DNA of 64,000 nucleotides, taken from Punctularia strigosozonata HHB-11173 SS5. Taxonomy: Eukaryota > Basidiomycota > Agaricomycetes > Corticiales > Punctulariaceae. The notes beneath the pieces were generated by a model. The model was given only the letters and a program-made list of their open reading frames with translations, had not been told where the DNA came from and ran no database searches. This document shows positions 34,862-47,839 of the stretch, piece after piece (within the stretch, counting starts at the first letter, position 1; each line of letters starts with the position of its first letter). Position numbers and translations under genes: made by a program. The stretch lies in the NCBI RefSeq assembly GCF_000264995.1, contig NW_006767433.1, positions 2,371,074 through 2,435,073 on the forward strand, read 5' to 3'.

Positions 34862-36221
34862 ATGTCCACTTCAACTCTGCCCATCATCGATCTCGACATA
34901 TATCTTGGCGAGTCACAGTCCGACCCCAGGGTTCTAACTGAATGCTCAAAAGCAGCTGACGCCTTGATCGCCTACGGCGCCCTCATTTTACACGATTCAC
35001 GCGTTTCTGAGGCCGACAATTCCAGCTTCCTGGATTTGATGGAGGACTATTTTGCGCAACCAACTTCATTGCTCAAGCAGGATGAACGGCCAGAACTCGG
35101 GTATCAGATCGGTGTCACTCTGGAGAATACAGAAAAACCCAAGTGCGCGGTCGACGAACCTTGCTTGAGGGTAATCGAGCGCCTGGAACCAGCAGAACGC
35201 CCCTTGGATGTTTCAGGACATCAACCCGACCCCAAGTGCCGGTTCTTCTGGAGAATGGGCGATACTCCACCGTATGAAACGGCATTTCCCTCCCTGAACG
35301 CATCAAATATCGTCCCTGAAGCTCCTGCCCTCAAAGAGCGGTGGACTCCAGTCATGGAGAAGTGGGGGAAATCAATGAAAACAGCGTAATTTTGCCCTCT
35401 GCGTCCGAGAAATTACATTCACATGCATCTTAGCGTAGAAGATCTCACCGAAATGATTGCTCTCGGGCTCGGTCTCCCGCGATCTACTTTCCGAGAGGCC
35501 GGCAAGTATGGTCCCCATTTACTCGCGCCAACGGCATCCGATCTCGTCAAATACGGGCATAAAGATACGATTCTCGCGGGATTCCACACCGACTTGAACT
35601 TCTTGACTATTCACGGTCGCAGGCATGTTTCCTCTCACTAAGGAGTATAGCTCAAGGACTAACCTCTCAGAAGTCGCTATCCCGGACTACATATATGGGC
35701 CCGCAATACCGGCAAACGCATCGCGGTCAGATTTCCTGAGCCTGTAACAGGTCGCTATCTATTGGTGCAAGCCGGCAAACAAATAGAACACATCAGTGGC
35801 GGATTGATCAAGGCCGGTTATCACGAGGTCGTTGTCAACGAGTCCACAATCGAGGTTCACGCCATTTCTACACGTTACTCAAGCCTTGAGCTCATGCCAT
35901 TTACATGTACAATCAGACTTTAAATTATCGGAAGCTCAGGGTTCCTGACCGCCCACTCATACGCATCTCGTCCACGTTTTTCTGGCATCTCTCGTCTGAC
36001 TGGGATCTCAGTCCTATTTCTCTACTTGTGGATAAAGCTCGAGTTATGCAAGCGGATGCGATCAATATAGGCAAGGAGGAGGAGGATCACGCCGTATACC
36101 AACCGATGAAAGTGGGCCAACAGGTGCAGAAGTGCGTGGTCTCGTATGAATACTCACCAAGGATGGCCTTCGTCTCATTCACGAGCGCAGTGAGCTGAGG
36201 CACATTGCTCTTATGGCTTAA
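34862..36221 (+). CDS. 2-oxoglutarate/Fe(II) oxygenase, isopenicillin-N-synthase-like
   Basis: Enzymes of this class hydroxylate, desaturate or cyclise small molecules using 2-oxoglutarate and iron; the substrate cannot be told here. ATG 34862 begins MSTSTLPIIDLDIYLGESQ, the usual IPNS-like start. Later exons show VEDLTEMIALGLGLPRSTF, AGFHTDLNFLTIHGR (iron-binding His and Asp), GGLIKAGYHEVVVNES (distal His) and PLIRISSTFFWHLSSDWD (2OG-binding Arg-x-Ser). Splicing at about 35846-35910 and 36132-36190 gives an end of GQQVQNELRHIALMA with TAA at 36219-36221. No biosynthetic gene cluster surrounds it, so a housekeeping or catabolic role is more likely than secondary metabolism (inference). Confidence 0.88.
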
Positions 36222-36671
36222 CCAAGCGAATGGGTTCACTCGTGAAGGAGCCGACACCATCATCTGACTGATGACGGCGTTTGTGCATGCGACATGAATC
36301 GTTCCTTTACGGCTTCTGAACCTGATTTCATGAACCCGCTTTCAGGCTTCCTTTGCACAGCCCTTTATTTGCCGAGCATTCGTGCTAGCATATATGCGTA
36401 GTAGCGGCCTGTCGCGTATCACACGCTCACACCTTCATCCTAGCATATGGCAATGTTATTCAGCTCTGTTCATGCGAACGTCGCGGATACCTGTTGCCAA
36501 TTGGTGAGAGCGCTCCTGTACGCTTTGAACGCATTTCGGAAAAACCCGTGCCCCTAGGAGTTATACTTTTCCTTGAATTGTCACGGTTTCAGTGACTCTT
36601 CGTATCGAACTCTTACCGTATGATTTGCCAATCATTGGCGCTCTCGTCGAATAGACGGATACACTATCTTG
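36222..36671. other. intergenic, nothing recognised
   Basis: 450 bp between same-strand genes. No coding sequence was recognised; presumably the 3' UTR of the oxygenase and the promoter of the ADC synthase. Confidence 0.4.
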
Positions 36672-39104
36672 ATGCCCGCTGAAGGCTCGCCTATGGGTCC
36701 AATACCTCCACGCATTCTTCTGATTGACTCGTACGACAGCTTCACTTTGAAGTACGCATACCATCTACCTACTCTCGTCGTTTTGCGATTGATTCTTGGC
36801 AAAGCCTTGCCTCTTTGCTCCGCAGGACCATCCCTGGATGTCTAGTACATATCGTCAAGAACGACCAGCTGCCGTCTACGCAGCTCGTGGCGTCGCTGCT
36901 GTACTTCGATGCGATTGTCGTGGGCCCAGGACCCGGATCCCCTCATATACCTAGCGACATAGGCGTTATAGGGGACATATGGAACCTGCAGGACGGCTAC
37001 CTGCTCCCGATATTCGGAGTGTGTCTCGGTTTGCAGGCTCTTGCGGTGAACTTCGGCGCTCGCTTGAAGCGATTGGCTGCGGTTAAGCACGGCCAGATAT
37101 CCTCCGTGAAACACAGAGGGACGGACCTATACGCGGGAGTTGGGGAGGTCCTCGCCGTCAGGTATCACTCTCTCCACGTCGAGTTGCTCGACGGTGGCGA
37201 AGTCACTGAGCTTGCATGGACGGACGAAGGAGACGGGAACGGACGGGTTGTCATGGCAATCAAACATCGCACTAAACCGTTCTATGCGGTGCAGTATCAT
37301 CCCGAATCCGCGAAGACCGAGGGTGGTGGCGCTCAAGTCATGGATAATTTCTGGAAACTGGCTCAGATTTGGACCTCCAGATGCAGAAGGACAACGAAGA
37401 GATGGGATCCTGACGCACATGATATATTTGGTGATCCTTGGCCACTGCATAAACTTGCGCCGGTTTGCGATCCTGTACCACCTGCAGGAACCGTGCAGAC
37501 CACAACGCTCGATATGCGTTCACTTTCAGTCCCACGACTATGCGAAGAACTAGGCGTCGAGGATGAAACTTCTCCGTTTGTTCTTTTGGATTCTGCAGCA
37601 AACCCCGGACGTTACGTCATTTTGGGCGTGCTCGACTCGACAACCATGCAAATCACCTTCCACACAGGTGAACGCTCGGTTCAGATTCGGGAAAATGGCA
37701 AATGCAGACAAGAGGCCTTCGATCCTGATGTCGACGTGTGGGATTGGCTATCTATCTTCATGCGCCGCAGGAAATTCGCTGGAGGCGCTCCCGAGATACC
37801 GTTTTGGGGAGGTCTTGTTGGTTACTTGAGTTACGAGCTAGGCGTTGCTTCTTTGGGGGTCAATCCTGACCAGAAGAGCCCACACCCTCACCCAGACGTC
37901 AACTTGGTCTATGTGGAACGGAGTCTTGTCTTCGATAACAACACGCATACTTTGTATGTGCAATCACTTCTCCCCAACGACTGCTGGATCGACGAGATGT
38001 CATCACGACTACGTTCAGCCCAGCTACATGACCCTCAGCAGCAGACGCGGAACAACCACCTTTCATTGCAGGTTTCCTCGCCGAGAATCTTTCCGCCGGA
38101 CAAGTCGTGTTACATTTCTGCCATTCAAGAGGCGCAGGAGAATCTGTTTGCCGGGAACTCGTACGAGCTATGCCTGACTGCGCAAACACGGATTCGTCTC
38201 TCCAAGGAGAAGACAGACTCAAGGCGGGGGACGCCTAACCGCCTCACTTCTTGGGCGATATACAAGTCGCTGCGAGAAAGAAACCCTGCCCCGTATTCGG
38301 CATATCTACGTCTTGGTCGAACGCATTTCCTGTCATCATCTCCGGAACGATTTCTCTCCTATGGACGTTCCCCGTCTACTCCAATGCAACTCCGCCCAAT
38401 CAAAGGTACCCTGCGTCGCACGGAGGAGATTACCCGAGAAGTTGCTGAGCAGCAGCTGACCCAAAGCAAGAAAGAGGTGGCCGAGAACTTGATGATTGTG
38501 GACTTGATCAGACATGATCTTCACTATGTCTTGGGCGAGGACGTATGGGTGGCAAAGTTTTGTGACGTCGAAGAATATGAAACGGTCTGGCAGATGGTCA
38601 GTGTTATCGAAGGGCGGTCTCAGGATAGCCGCGATCACCACGGTCTCGGATGGGAGGTCCTCCGTCGTAGTTTGCCGCCGGGTTCGTCATTGCTTGTACC
38701 GAGATTACTTTGGCCTGGGCTGATGTACTCAATGCACAGGCAGCATGACCGGTGCCCCCAAAAAACGCAGTGTCGAGATCCTACAAACCCTCGAATCTGA
38801 AGCGCGCGGCATCTACTCTGGTGTGTTCGGATACTGGTGTGTATCCGGTGCGGGTGATTGGGCGGTCACGATCAGAAGTTGCTATAAGTTTGACTGCACC
38901 GAACCAGGGGAGAGCCGCTGCCGCGACATGGGCGCGGCGGGACGCACGTGCGAGAATAAAGACACTCCTGAAGAGGAATGGATCATTGGTGCGGGCGGAG
39001 CCATCACAGCCTTGTCCGACCCGCAAGCAGAATGGGAAGAAATGCTCTTGAAATTGGATGGTGTGCTGAGCGCTTTCGGTGGAGCTATACCACCAAGCGG
39101 CTAA
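36672..39104 (+). CDS. abz1: Bifunctional aminodeoxychorismate synthase (PabA-PabB type)
   Basis: Converts chorismate plus glutamine to 4-amino-4-deoxychorismate, on the way to p-aminobenzoate and folate. Exon 1 (ATG 36672) ends DSYDSFTL; after an intron the GATase domain continues DAIVVGPGPGSPHIPSDIG, FGVCLGLQALAVNFG (nucleophile Cys) and AVQYHPESAKTEGGG (His and Glu). The chorismate-binding half has IPFWGGLVGYLSYELGV, NLFAGNSYELCLTAQTRIR, HFLSSSPERFL, PIKGTLRR, VAENLMIVDLIRHDL, LPPGSMTGAPKKRSVEIL (across an intron near 38684-38743) and EWIIGAGGAITALSDPQAEW. Both activities are fused in one chain, as in other fungi. The motif set favours ADC synthase over anthranilate synthase. Confidence 0.93.
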
Positions 39105-39354
39105 GTATGCGAGGCGCACCAATCAATCTTCGGCCACTCTGGCCTGGTAACTTGCGGTGGTTACGGCCCTTTCATCATGGCATGTGCGCTACTTGGAAGT
39201 ACATAGGCAGTACTTAGAGTACTTATAAACTGAACGTGACCTATGACAGCATAGCCACGCCATCGTTCCTTCGACGGGCTGGACTGCTAAGTTACATCAG
39301 CTCTATAGCTGCACGCATGTGCCTAAGACCCATCTATCCTGTGCTTGCCGAAAC

Positions 39355-42300
39355 ATGGCGGAGGACCGAACCCAGACATTATTCCTAAAGGTAGTTACGC
39401 ATCAAACCACGATACAGTAGCCTAATGCCGCATCCCAGTTGAAGAACTCTTGCGTGCCCCTCCTCGCCCATTCACTTCTGACGCCGTCATCATCAGTGAT
39501 AGCATCTCGTTGTCTGTCCGAAATCATCAACGTCCTTCAACAGAACAGGAAGAGCCTCACAGCGCCGATCATTTCCTACGTCTTCTTTCCTCTATCAACT
39601 ATACTGCGTCGGAATCCTCCATCTGCGATCCCGGACCATGTCTTTGAGAAAACTCTCATAATCATCGGCATCATATGCGACGTGTGGTGGTGGGACTGCG
39701 ACATAAAGGTGTGGGAGCAGCTGCTGATGCTTTGTGGTACTGTTCTTGGAGATATCACGGATACAAAGGAGCACCCCAAGCGAAGAGACAGCGAAACTAA
39801 GGCGGCCGCGGCTCAATGTCTCCTTACCCTGATTCGTCAGAGGACCGAGGAGGAAAGGCCACCCGGTACCAGCACGAGTCCCCAAGAGAGGCTATCGGTG
39901 TACCGACTCCATGCGCAGTCTGCTAGACTGGTGCCTATTGTCGGGCAAATCCTGGCATCCGTCCTGACGACACTGTCGGAGTCATCGGACATCAGGCTAG
40001 AGAATCTCCTCCTCGAGGTCTTGGCGTACCTTGTTAGGGATTATCTTGACGATGATCTGATCCCTTCTGTCCTCCCAGGCATCGTCAGTCATACGAGCAA
40101 AGCCGCCATTGGAACAGGGACCGGCAAGGGTTGGGTGAAAGGAGAGACGGTCGGCCTCGCGTTGCACGTCTTGGAGGCTGCGATTGTCAGGTCCATTAGC
40201 GACGAAATTTGTCTCAGAGAAGGCATCATAGATGACCCGAATCAACTCGAAGATCTTGCGCGGCCCACGCCGGATGCGGCTGCTCAAAGCTCAAATCATA
40301 CACAAACGCGCGCGGCTTCGGCGCGATCAAGAGTTTGGCTCCAAGGAACGTGTTCACAACTACATATCGCACTGAATACTCTTACGCCCTTGCTCGCCCA
40401 TCCAACTCCGTCTGCCCTCCGTCAGCTAGCTTGTTTTTCATATGTTGTCGTTTCCTCGACAACTCTGTCGTTACCTCAATCAAGACCTCTGTTGCTGTCA
40501 TACCTCTTATCCTTATCAACGAACGTTTTCGAGTCCGTCGCTGCCTCAGCCCGCGACGGGCTATCCAAGCTCTTGCGCCCTGCCTTCCGAGCAAGGCACC
40601 TGATGCTCCAAAGCCTGGCTGCCATTGTTCGAGACAATTTTGAAAACCTTCCCCGCCTCCTTGCCTCCACATCCGACAGAAAAGTCGAACATGCGGCTCG
40701 AATAATTGAAGCCATCTGCCTGCTCGCTACATCTACAGACGAATCGTCAAGTCCCATCACGAAAAGCGCGCCATCTCTGTTTCGCGCCGTGGGTGGTATT
40801 GAAAAGTGGGGCTGGAGCCTGGTCTCTGTCCTAGAATTGAGCATACCAGACGTCGTGATCGACCAGGCACCAACGGCTCCTCCTTTGCTAGAGACGGAAA
40901 GTGAGCATCCTACGGAAACTGCCTTTCCTTTTCCCCACGTCAAGGTAGACAACCTATCGTCGCGCGATACTCAAGTCGTTTTGGAGAACATGATCAGGGC
41001 ACTGGGCCGCACTCTTGGAGATGACTGCCTCACTACAGTTGAGTGGTTCGTGGAGGTTGGGAGAAGGGGAGTCAATGATCCCCGCTCGGTGGCTGCGCTC
41101 TGGTTCGCATCCAAGTTGATGGACGGTGTGAGTGGGTTCGCGCTCAGCTCCGAATGTCACCAGCAGATGGGCAAACGAGCTCCAAGCAAGAGGTTGCGAA
41201 GGTTCGCAAGGAGCCTGACGAAATCGTTGGCAGGATTCTGGGAGCAGAACGTTGCGCTGCCCCAGGATCAACCTACCGCACCCCTCGAGAATGAGGACAC
41301 CCAGAACTTACTGCTGGAACATCGCCGAGGATTTTCTCTTGTCATAGGTCCCCCAGGATCTACTCTCGGCCCAGGTCCATTCAAGAAGGCATTCGCAAGT
41401 CCCTGGCTTCGCGATGGCATATGTTTGCAACTGTTGGCGATATCTGCAGGCATACTCCAGTCAAGATTCACGTCTTTGCTCATGGACGCCATGTATCCCA
41501 TGCTGCACTCGCTCGTGTCTCGGGCATCGTTCCTGTCGTCGACTGCGTTAGCTTGCCTTAACTCCATATCACACAACATGTCTTACGCTCGTCCGGCAAA
41601 TTTACTCCTGTCAAATTTTGACTACGCCTTGGACGCCGTATCCCGACGGCTAAGCTACCGGTGGCTCGACGTCGAGGCACCGAAAGTACTTGCCGTTCTT
41701 ATCCGTTTGGTTGGTCGCGATGTGGTACATAAAGCTAGCGATGTGGTGAACGAATGCTTCGATCGGCTCGATGAACTCCATGGGTATAGCATGATAGTGG
41801 AAGGGCTGATGGAGGTGTTGAACGAGGTCCTGGGTGCGATCGATGCAAAGGATGTCTCATCAACGCAGAATTTTGCATCCTCGCCAAGCCTGCCTACAGA
41901 TCAAGTGTGCTTCGACAATCTTGTAGAGTGGCTTGCTTCAAAGGGACATCCAAAGGTAGTGGATGATGATTCTGATGCAAGCAACCCCTTGTCGACACGC
42001 AGCCCGAGCACGACTTCTTGGGAAGAGTCAAAACCAGGAGAGCATTCTGGAGACCCCGATACCGAACCTCCACGAACCCCTACGCAAGTCTTGATTGAAC
42101 AGATCGTGTCGCGTTCGTTGTACTTCCTGACTCATGGATCCGCTGTCATTCGCGCACATGTTCTGCGCTTGCTCGAATCAGCAGTACCACTTCTACCTGA
42201 ATCAGCCCTTCTGCCCTCTATCCATCACTCCTGGCCCTTCATCGTGAACAGGTTCACAGACCAAGAACCGTTCGTCGTCAGCGCAGCAGCGTCGCTGCTG

Positions 42301-42774
42301 GAAAGCCTAGCAACGCATGCCGGCGATTTCATGAGTCGGAGGATTTGGGACGAAGTGTGGCCCCTTTTCCGCGCGATGCTGGCCAAACTTGATGCTGTGG
42401 ATGCTCAGAATGCCCTCTTCAAGCGTTCTGGGGCTTTTCACAACCCGATATCCGCATATACACACTCGCATAGAACCTACCGCGCAATCTTGAAAACCAT
42501 GATAGCCGCCGCGATGGGTGTTCGGCCGCGGGAAACCTCGACTTGGGAAGTCATCATCGCTTTTAGGAGGTTTCTAGATGCCCGTATCCATGATGAGCTG
42601 CAGCATTACGCACGTCGGCTGTACATACAGCTCGGGAAATCGAACGGAGACGCTGTATGGGTAGCTCTGCATGCTACTCAGGGAACTGTGGGGAACTCGC
42701 TTGCATTCTTGAAGGAGGAGTGGGTCATTGGTCAGAACGTCGATATCATTGTTGACGCGCTGAACAATACATGA
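39355..42774 (+). CDS. tti1: Tti1, TEL2-interacting HEAT-repeat protein
   Basis: Tti1 works with Tel2 and Tti2 in the TTT complex, which matures PI3K-like kinases (TOR, ATM/Tel1, ATR/Mec1). Two exons, 39355-39390 (MAEDRTQTLFLK) and 39439-42774 with a 48-nt intron, give 1123 residues. The join yields LKNSCVPLLAHSLL, the Tti1 N-terminal block, then helical HEAT-type repeats throughout, for example PSALRQLACFSYVVVSSTTL. The C-terminal block has RSLYFLTHGSAVIRAHVLRL, IHHSWPFIVNRFTDQEPFVV and AASLLESLATHAGDFMSRRI. The 3.3-kb uninterrupted exon is the longest in the window. It is tail to tail with DCD1 with 57 bp between stops. Confidence 0.9.
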
Positions 42775-42831
42775 ATACTTTGGTCTGAAATCGTTCTCCA
42801 AGCATCGTGACGGTCAGCGGAAGCCGCTGTA

Positions 42832-44341
42832 TCATGCCTCCGAGAGCGGAGGAGCATACTTGCGAAGCTTAACATCTGCTTCTCGAAATAGGGCCAGTGA
42901 CGCATCATCGCTGCATACCATTAGTTGGTGTGCGACAGTACTGCATCAATATCGCTCACACTTTATAGCTCAGGTTGTATACAACCTCCTTTATTCCAGT
43001 TTGAATGATTTTGACAGTACAGCGCAGACACGGGCAACTGTCCTGTCGGTTAGTCTCAACGTTATGTAGGTGCTAGATCACACACGTGTTGCAGTAGAGT
43101 ACTGAGCCATCTCCTACACGCTCGCGACCGGCTTCAAGAAGAGCATTTTCTTCAGCGTGCAGACAAACGCATTCATCCAAGGCAGACCCTGATGAGGATC
43201 CAGAGTTGCAGCGAGAGCACCCTCCTGCGTTACAATTTCGCAAACCTCGAGCTGTCCCGTTGTAACTGCACGGCTGTCAGCGCGCATTTGCGAAGCCTAG
43301 GGTAGAAGACGTACCCTGTGGATATAACACGGTTGTGACGTACCACGACGGCACCCACTCGCCGTTTCATGCAATTAGACCTCAACGACGCCAGTGACGC
43401 CAGTTTCTTGGTCCGAATTCAGCGGAAGCCAGTGCTTTCGCAGGGAAGATACATACCATAAAGTACGTGTCCCATCGTGGCCTCAGGCGGTCCGGATCAA
43501 GCAGACCCAGAGAGTCAAGGTGAGCTTTGAAGTCAGGCACCGAAGGAAAGCTATTAACGATCCGGAGATCGACAAATCCACTGATGCTGTGCAACGTGGA
43601 CGGTGCCTTGACAGACGAATGCGGAGCGTGGGGCGATCCTCCGTAAAGCGTGTAATCGTGTTCGTGGATGAATTCTTCCAATGAACATGTACCACTAAAG
43701 AATTTCGGATAAGAATTATATCTCGGGCTTCCAATTGTTCACGAACCCACTTAGTCGAGAGAAACGTTGAAGTACTGGGGCGTCAACGTGAACGAGCATG
43801 AAAAATGGGCGTATCGAGAATTCTTGGATGTCGGCCTTGGCTTGCAGGTCCACGGTGACGAAGTTTTGCAGCCAGTTACGGGTTGCATACTGTAGCATTT
43901 CGGCAGGTTTGGAAAAGACCAACTGTTCAGGTCGTGCTTCGTCGTCCTCTGGAATATTGAGAGGCCAGGACTTGTTTGCCACAGTCATGGGAGAGTTCAG
44001 AAACAAGAAAGAGTCATGCTTGGTCCTACGGCCCCATTGCTCCTGCGGCGTATGCGGTTGCTGAGAAAGATCGCGGCCATCCGTGAAGTACGGTTCGGAG
44101 TCGTCGGTGAACATATCCTTTGTGAAGGAATCTCTCCAGTCAACTAATTGCGTCCCAGCGCTTTGCTAGACGTAACAGCTTCAGATGACGGTAAGACCGT
44201 TCGCAAGCACCACTGCCGCACATTGTGAGTTGAAACCGAACCCGCGCATAGCTTGAGACGTATGAAGCCATATTTCATGACGAGATGATCCTCGACTGTC
44301 GATTTTCCAGAACGTCGAGTGCCCACGATAGCTATGAACAT
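42832..44341 (-). CDS. dcd1: Deoxycytidylate (dCMP) deaminase with N-terminal P-loop domain
   Basis: Deaminates dCMP to dUMP, feeding thymidylate synthesis. The start MFIAIVGTRRSGKSTVEDHL has a complete Walker A motif, a kinase-like domain at the N-terminus of fungal Dcd1; the yeast protein keeps the fold but not an intact P-loop. It continues EMLQYATRNWLQNFVTVDLQ and IRPFFMLVHVDAPVLQRFSR. The deaminase half has RPRWDTYFMTLASLASLRSN, CMKRRVGAVVVRHNRVISTG, then after splicing YNGTARGLRNCNAGGCSRC, CVCLHAEENALLEAGRERVG (zinc His and catalytic Glu) and CNTCPCLRCTVKIIQTG (zinc Cys pair), ending KLRKYAPPLSEA. There are at least six short introns; the junctions at 43.05, 43.3 and 43.45 kb were placed to keep the family sequence. 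Confidence 0.92.
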
Positions 44342-44506
44342 GTTGCATAGAGAACGGATCAAGATGCCGAACATACTCATTACAGTCAAGTCACGTGCAG
44401 ATATTTTCAATAGAGCGAAGCATGTACACTGTATGTACAGTCGGAAGTGAAAACTTGAACAGCGACGGGTACCCAACTACATTATATCGAAAGCCATTGC
44501 TACATG

Positions 44507-45672
44507 TCATGGGAGCCCACTCTCAGAAAGTTGACTGTCGTTGGATAATCTCGCTCTCTTCCGCGTTTGGGCACCACGATCGCTCCGCCTTTTTGGCGGT
44601 CTGAAATCTTCTCTCGACTTCGCCTTGATAACCTGTTTTGCCTTTACACGCGCTTCTTTTGCAGCACGCATATCAATCGGTGCAGTAGTCCTCAAGTGTT
44701 TGACATGTGTTGCCTCCAGCAGTCTGTCGGAAACACATCCAGGGAACTGTTTCGCCAACCACGGGGCAACTAATGGGGGGATAGCTTCCAGGATATCCAG
44801 AAACGAGTGAATTTGCGAAGCATGTGTCTGCGAGCAAGGGGATTATGTGTGTTAGCAAATAGTTCCTATACTGTACTATTGCGCCGAACCTCTATGGCCA
44901 GAGCGGCGGCACGACGTAGTCCTATGGCCGCTGCCAACGAGGCCTCAGCACCCTTATGGAAAGGCACGAGCTTGATGTAAGGTACGTTGTGAGCCTGGGA
45001 GGATGCAGCCCGAGCCAACGCGGAGTTAACGGACGCTACTAAGGAGGGAAAGTGGGAAACGAGCATCGGTGGATCAATATCTTCTCTGCAGATGAAGACG
45101 ACGGCTACGGTGGAAGTACGGTCACCGCGTGTCGAGTTCAGATTGACGTCGGTTCGCTGAAACTGTCTCGCCAGGTCTTCAAGGCGCTTAGTGACCTCGT
45201 TCACCCCTACGACAAGGTGCTTGAGGATTGCCGGTTCCTCCGGGTAGGACATGCCTTCGTGGGGAGCTGGTCCCGCGGGAGTTAGCGAGAGAGAACAGAC
45301 AGAATCCTGTGGGTCGTTGGCTGCCTGTTGCGTCTTGGGGGCCTCACGCGCGGCATCGTGCCGCCTCTGCGAGATTCTCCTTTCGCGTTTCTTTTGTTTG
45401 CTCTGTCGCTCGCGCTCAAGATGATAGTTCCCAACGGCTTCAGCCAGAGCTATCAAGCGGGCCAAAAGAGTGTTCTGCACGTTTGGCGCCAATGACGGCC
45501 TGTAATCGCGGAAGTGAACGTTAGTGCGCAGGACGGACGTGATGGTTATGGCCGACCATTTCACGGTGAACGGATTGTCCAACACGCCCTTGTAAACCAC
45601 GCGGCGGTCTGAGACGGCGCGGGTGCCTGCCCGGTTTGAGGCATTGCTGTGAACCCGAGCTGCTTTATCCAT
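44507..45672 (-). CDS. pop3: RNase P/MRP subunit Pop3-like protein
   Basis: Pop3 is an L7Ae-related subunit of RNase P and RNase MRP, which process pre-tRNA and pre-rRNA. Two exons, 45672..44890 and 44827..44507, with a 62-nt intron, give 367 residues. The first block, DRRVVYKGVLDNPFTVKWSA, is the Pop3 hallmark. A Lys/Arg-rich coiled coil (RQSKQKKRERRISQRRH) follows, then HLVVGVNEVTKRLEDLAR and VAVVFICREDIDPPMLVSHF, the L7Ae-like core. After the intron come HASQIHSFLDILEAIPPLVA and a basic tail (PPKRRSDRGAQTRKRAR) suited to nuclear import. An upstream in-frame ATG at 45717 could add 15 residues. Confidence 0.82.
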
Positions 45673-46688
45673 GCGGGAACGGTTGTCTTGTAACTTGAGA
45701 ACCAGTGGCAGCGGCACGCGCCTCTCGCAATGGCCGGTCTTGTTGACAATGACAAAAGAATCCCACCGTCTGCGACATTGTCTCCGTGAGGCTTATCTGG
45801 CGCCAATCTTTGACAGGTTGGCGACTTTCGAGCTTGTGTTGGAGCGGCGTCGCCATGTACAACGGGGCAATGCAATTGCCTGCCAAGCGCCCGCAAATGG
45901 GGGGTGACGAATGCTCCTCCCGGTTCATGGTATGTAGTACCGCCTCTCGACGACGCACCATCAAGCACTTCTCACCCCGAACACTGCCGCTTATTAGCGC
46001 TTTGTTTGACTCGGATAGCTTCCATTCGTCCCCAGCAAGTGCTATGGTCTCCGAGTCATTCCCGCAGCGTTCCGTTGCATGACTCGGGCTCGTTGCGGCT
46101 ATGGCAAAGGATTGCTGTGGATCTACCAACATCGGGAACGCAGTTTGCGGGCACAACACGCAGTCTGGCACGTATTACCCGACAGCTTGGCGCCGTAGCT
46201 GTCGTTACGCCCAACGGCGTTACGAGCGAGTCAGGAGGTTGGAACAGCTCCGCCTGCTGGCGTCATTCCTACCGCGGAACTCCTTTCGGTGCCGTATGCT
46301 AAGCTGCATACCCCCTAGCCAGGCTCTGTGATGGCGCTCTTACCATTTGCGGAGCGCGCGCGCCAGCTTCGGGAACAATACCCATGACTTGTTCGCCTAT
46401 CAGGGCTCGCACACCGATAGCTTCGATGGACGCTAGCGGCGCTTGACCTTTCAAATGCGGACACGGCAGGCGGCTAGTGGTAATCCACGGCAGTTGGAAA
46501 TTATCGCATCAACAGCCCTCTTTGGATAGCTGTTTGAGGTTCACCTCCAATGCCTTGTATAGTGCTTCTGATCTTTTGAGTCATAGTGGCTGTTAAGCCT
46601 CCATTATAAAACGACACACACTCCTGGTCGTGTCCACCCAGACCATCGAGCTCGAACCTCATCGCCGTTTACCCGTGTGTTCCTCGTC
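45673..46688. other. intergenic, no gene recognised; TATA box at 46605-46611
   Basis: About 1 kb between divergent POP3 and GNAT genes. Open frames up to 168 codons occur on the minus strand but show no family resemblance, and their content changes from frame to frame. TATAAAA at 46605-46611 is 84 nt before the GNAT ATG. Confidence 0.45.
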
Positions 46689-47839
46689 ATGCCAGGAATT
46701 GCTTCACCGATCTTCGCTAGGGCTCACCGCAGGCCCTCCGAGCTCCCAGCCGAAGCCTGGAAGGCTTTCGAGGAAAACCAACGGGATTCCAACATCATGT
46801 TCCCTCATGCCATCGAGTCCCTCGCAGCGGAGAAGCGAGGGAACCTCATCGAACATGAACTTTGGATCACTATCTGGAGTCGTCGGCCGGGGTCGACCGA
46901 CACTCTCGACTTCGTGCTCGCCTGCACGGAGGGACCGATCGACTCCTATCCCATATTCATCTTTGCTACCTCACCCCACGAGGACTTGACGGAAGATCAC
47001 GTCTCGCCTTGCATGGATACACTCGTCTCTGCATTATCGGTAGAGGTGCCGACAGAGCGCGTATTCTCTGTGTTTGGTCCCAGAGCCGTCACGATATCAT
47101 TTGTCGAGTACTGGACCGAGAAGACGGGCGTGGAGCTCGACAATGAACCTGAATACTACCGTGCAACGTTTTCCTCCTGCACTCGGGCGACCTTCAAGCC
47201 TCGATCTTTGACTGTGGACCCTCATCTGCGATTCGAGCTGCGGCCCGCAGTGGCGGCAGACGCCGAGGCTGTCGCGGAACTCTGCTTCTTGTTCGCGGAG
47301 GACTCGGTGAGTCTCCGACTGTTGTCTGATTACGAGCAGCTCTGATTACATCATGCTAGGAGCCCTTTGTTCTGACTCGGGAAGAAGGCTTTGCGGAGGC
47401 TGTGGAATACATCCGCAATCAGCAGATATGGGTGCATGAAATCAGCGAGGATGGCGGTCAGTCGGCGATCGCTTCCATTGTCGCTGTCACGCGGAGCAGT
47501 GACAAGGTTGCCGCCATAACGAAAGTATACACCAACCCGGAATGGCGCAGTCGTCGCTGCGCGGAGCGCCTAGTTAGACATGTATGCGGGCAGTAAGCGG
47601 GTGTTTCGTGCTCTATATTGACATGGTTGTTGACGGCATGGGATTATATTTGCAGGTTACTGCGAAGCGGTAAAGAGGCGGTCGTGTTGTACGTTGCGCT
47701 GAGCAAGCCTGCCGCAAGAAAGGTGTACCATCGCGTCGGATTCGTCGGCCTCAGCGAATCTGAGGCCCCACAGGAGGACGGCAGCGAGTGGTTAGAGCTT
47801 GGATTCGACAGACGGCGAGTGAAGCTCGGCCATTGGTGA
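46689..47839 (+). CDS. GNAT-family acetyltransferase
   Basis: GNAT enzymes move an acetyl group from acetyl-CoA to an amine; the substrate is not evident. Exons 46689-47306, 47360-47592 and 47656-47839 join to 344 residues. The first 200 residues form a fungal-type N-terminal half (PAEAWKAFEENQRDSNIMFP; HELWITIWSRRP). The GNAT fold begins FELRPAVAADAEAVAEL. Its core is AITKVYTNPEWRSRRCAERL, the acetyl-CoA pyrophosphate loop in a looser R-x-x-x-x-A form, and it ends YVALSKPAARKVYHRVGFVG, the typical last strand with an aromatic residue and GF. ATG 46689 is the first in frame. Confidence 0.87.

Noticed and set aside
40382-40952. Long antisense frames within TTI1
   Set aside because: Mirror images of a high-GC coding exon; the sense frame has clear Tti1 content.
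45665-46171. 168-codon minus-strand frame upstream of POP3
   Set aside because: No family resemblance, no promoter or splice support; composition looks like chance reading of non-coding DNA.
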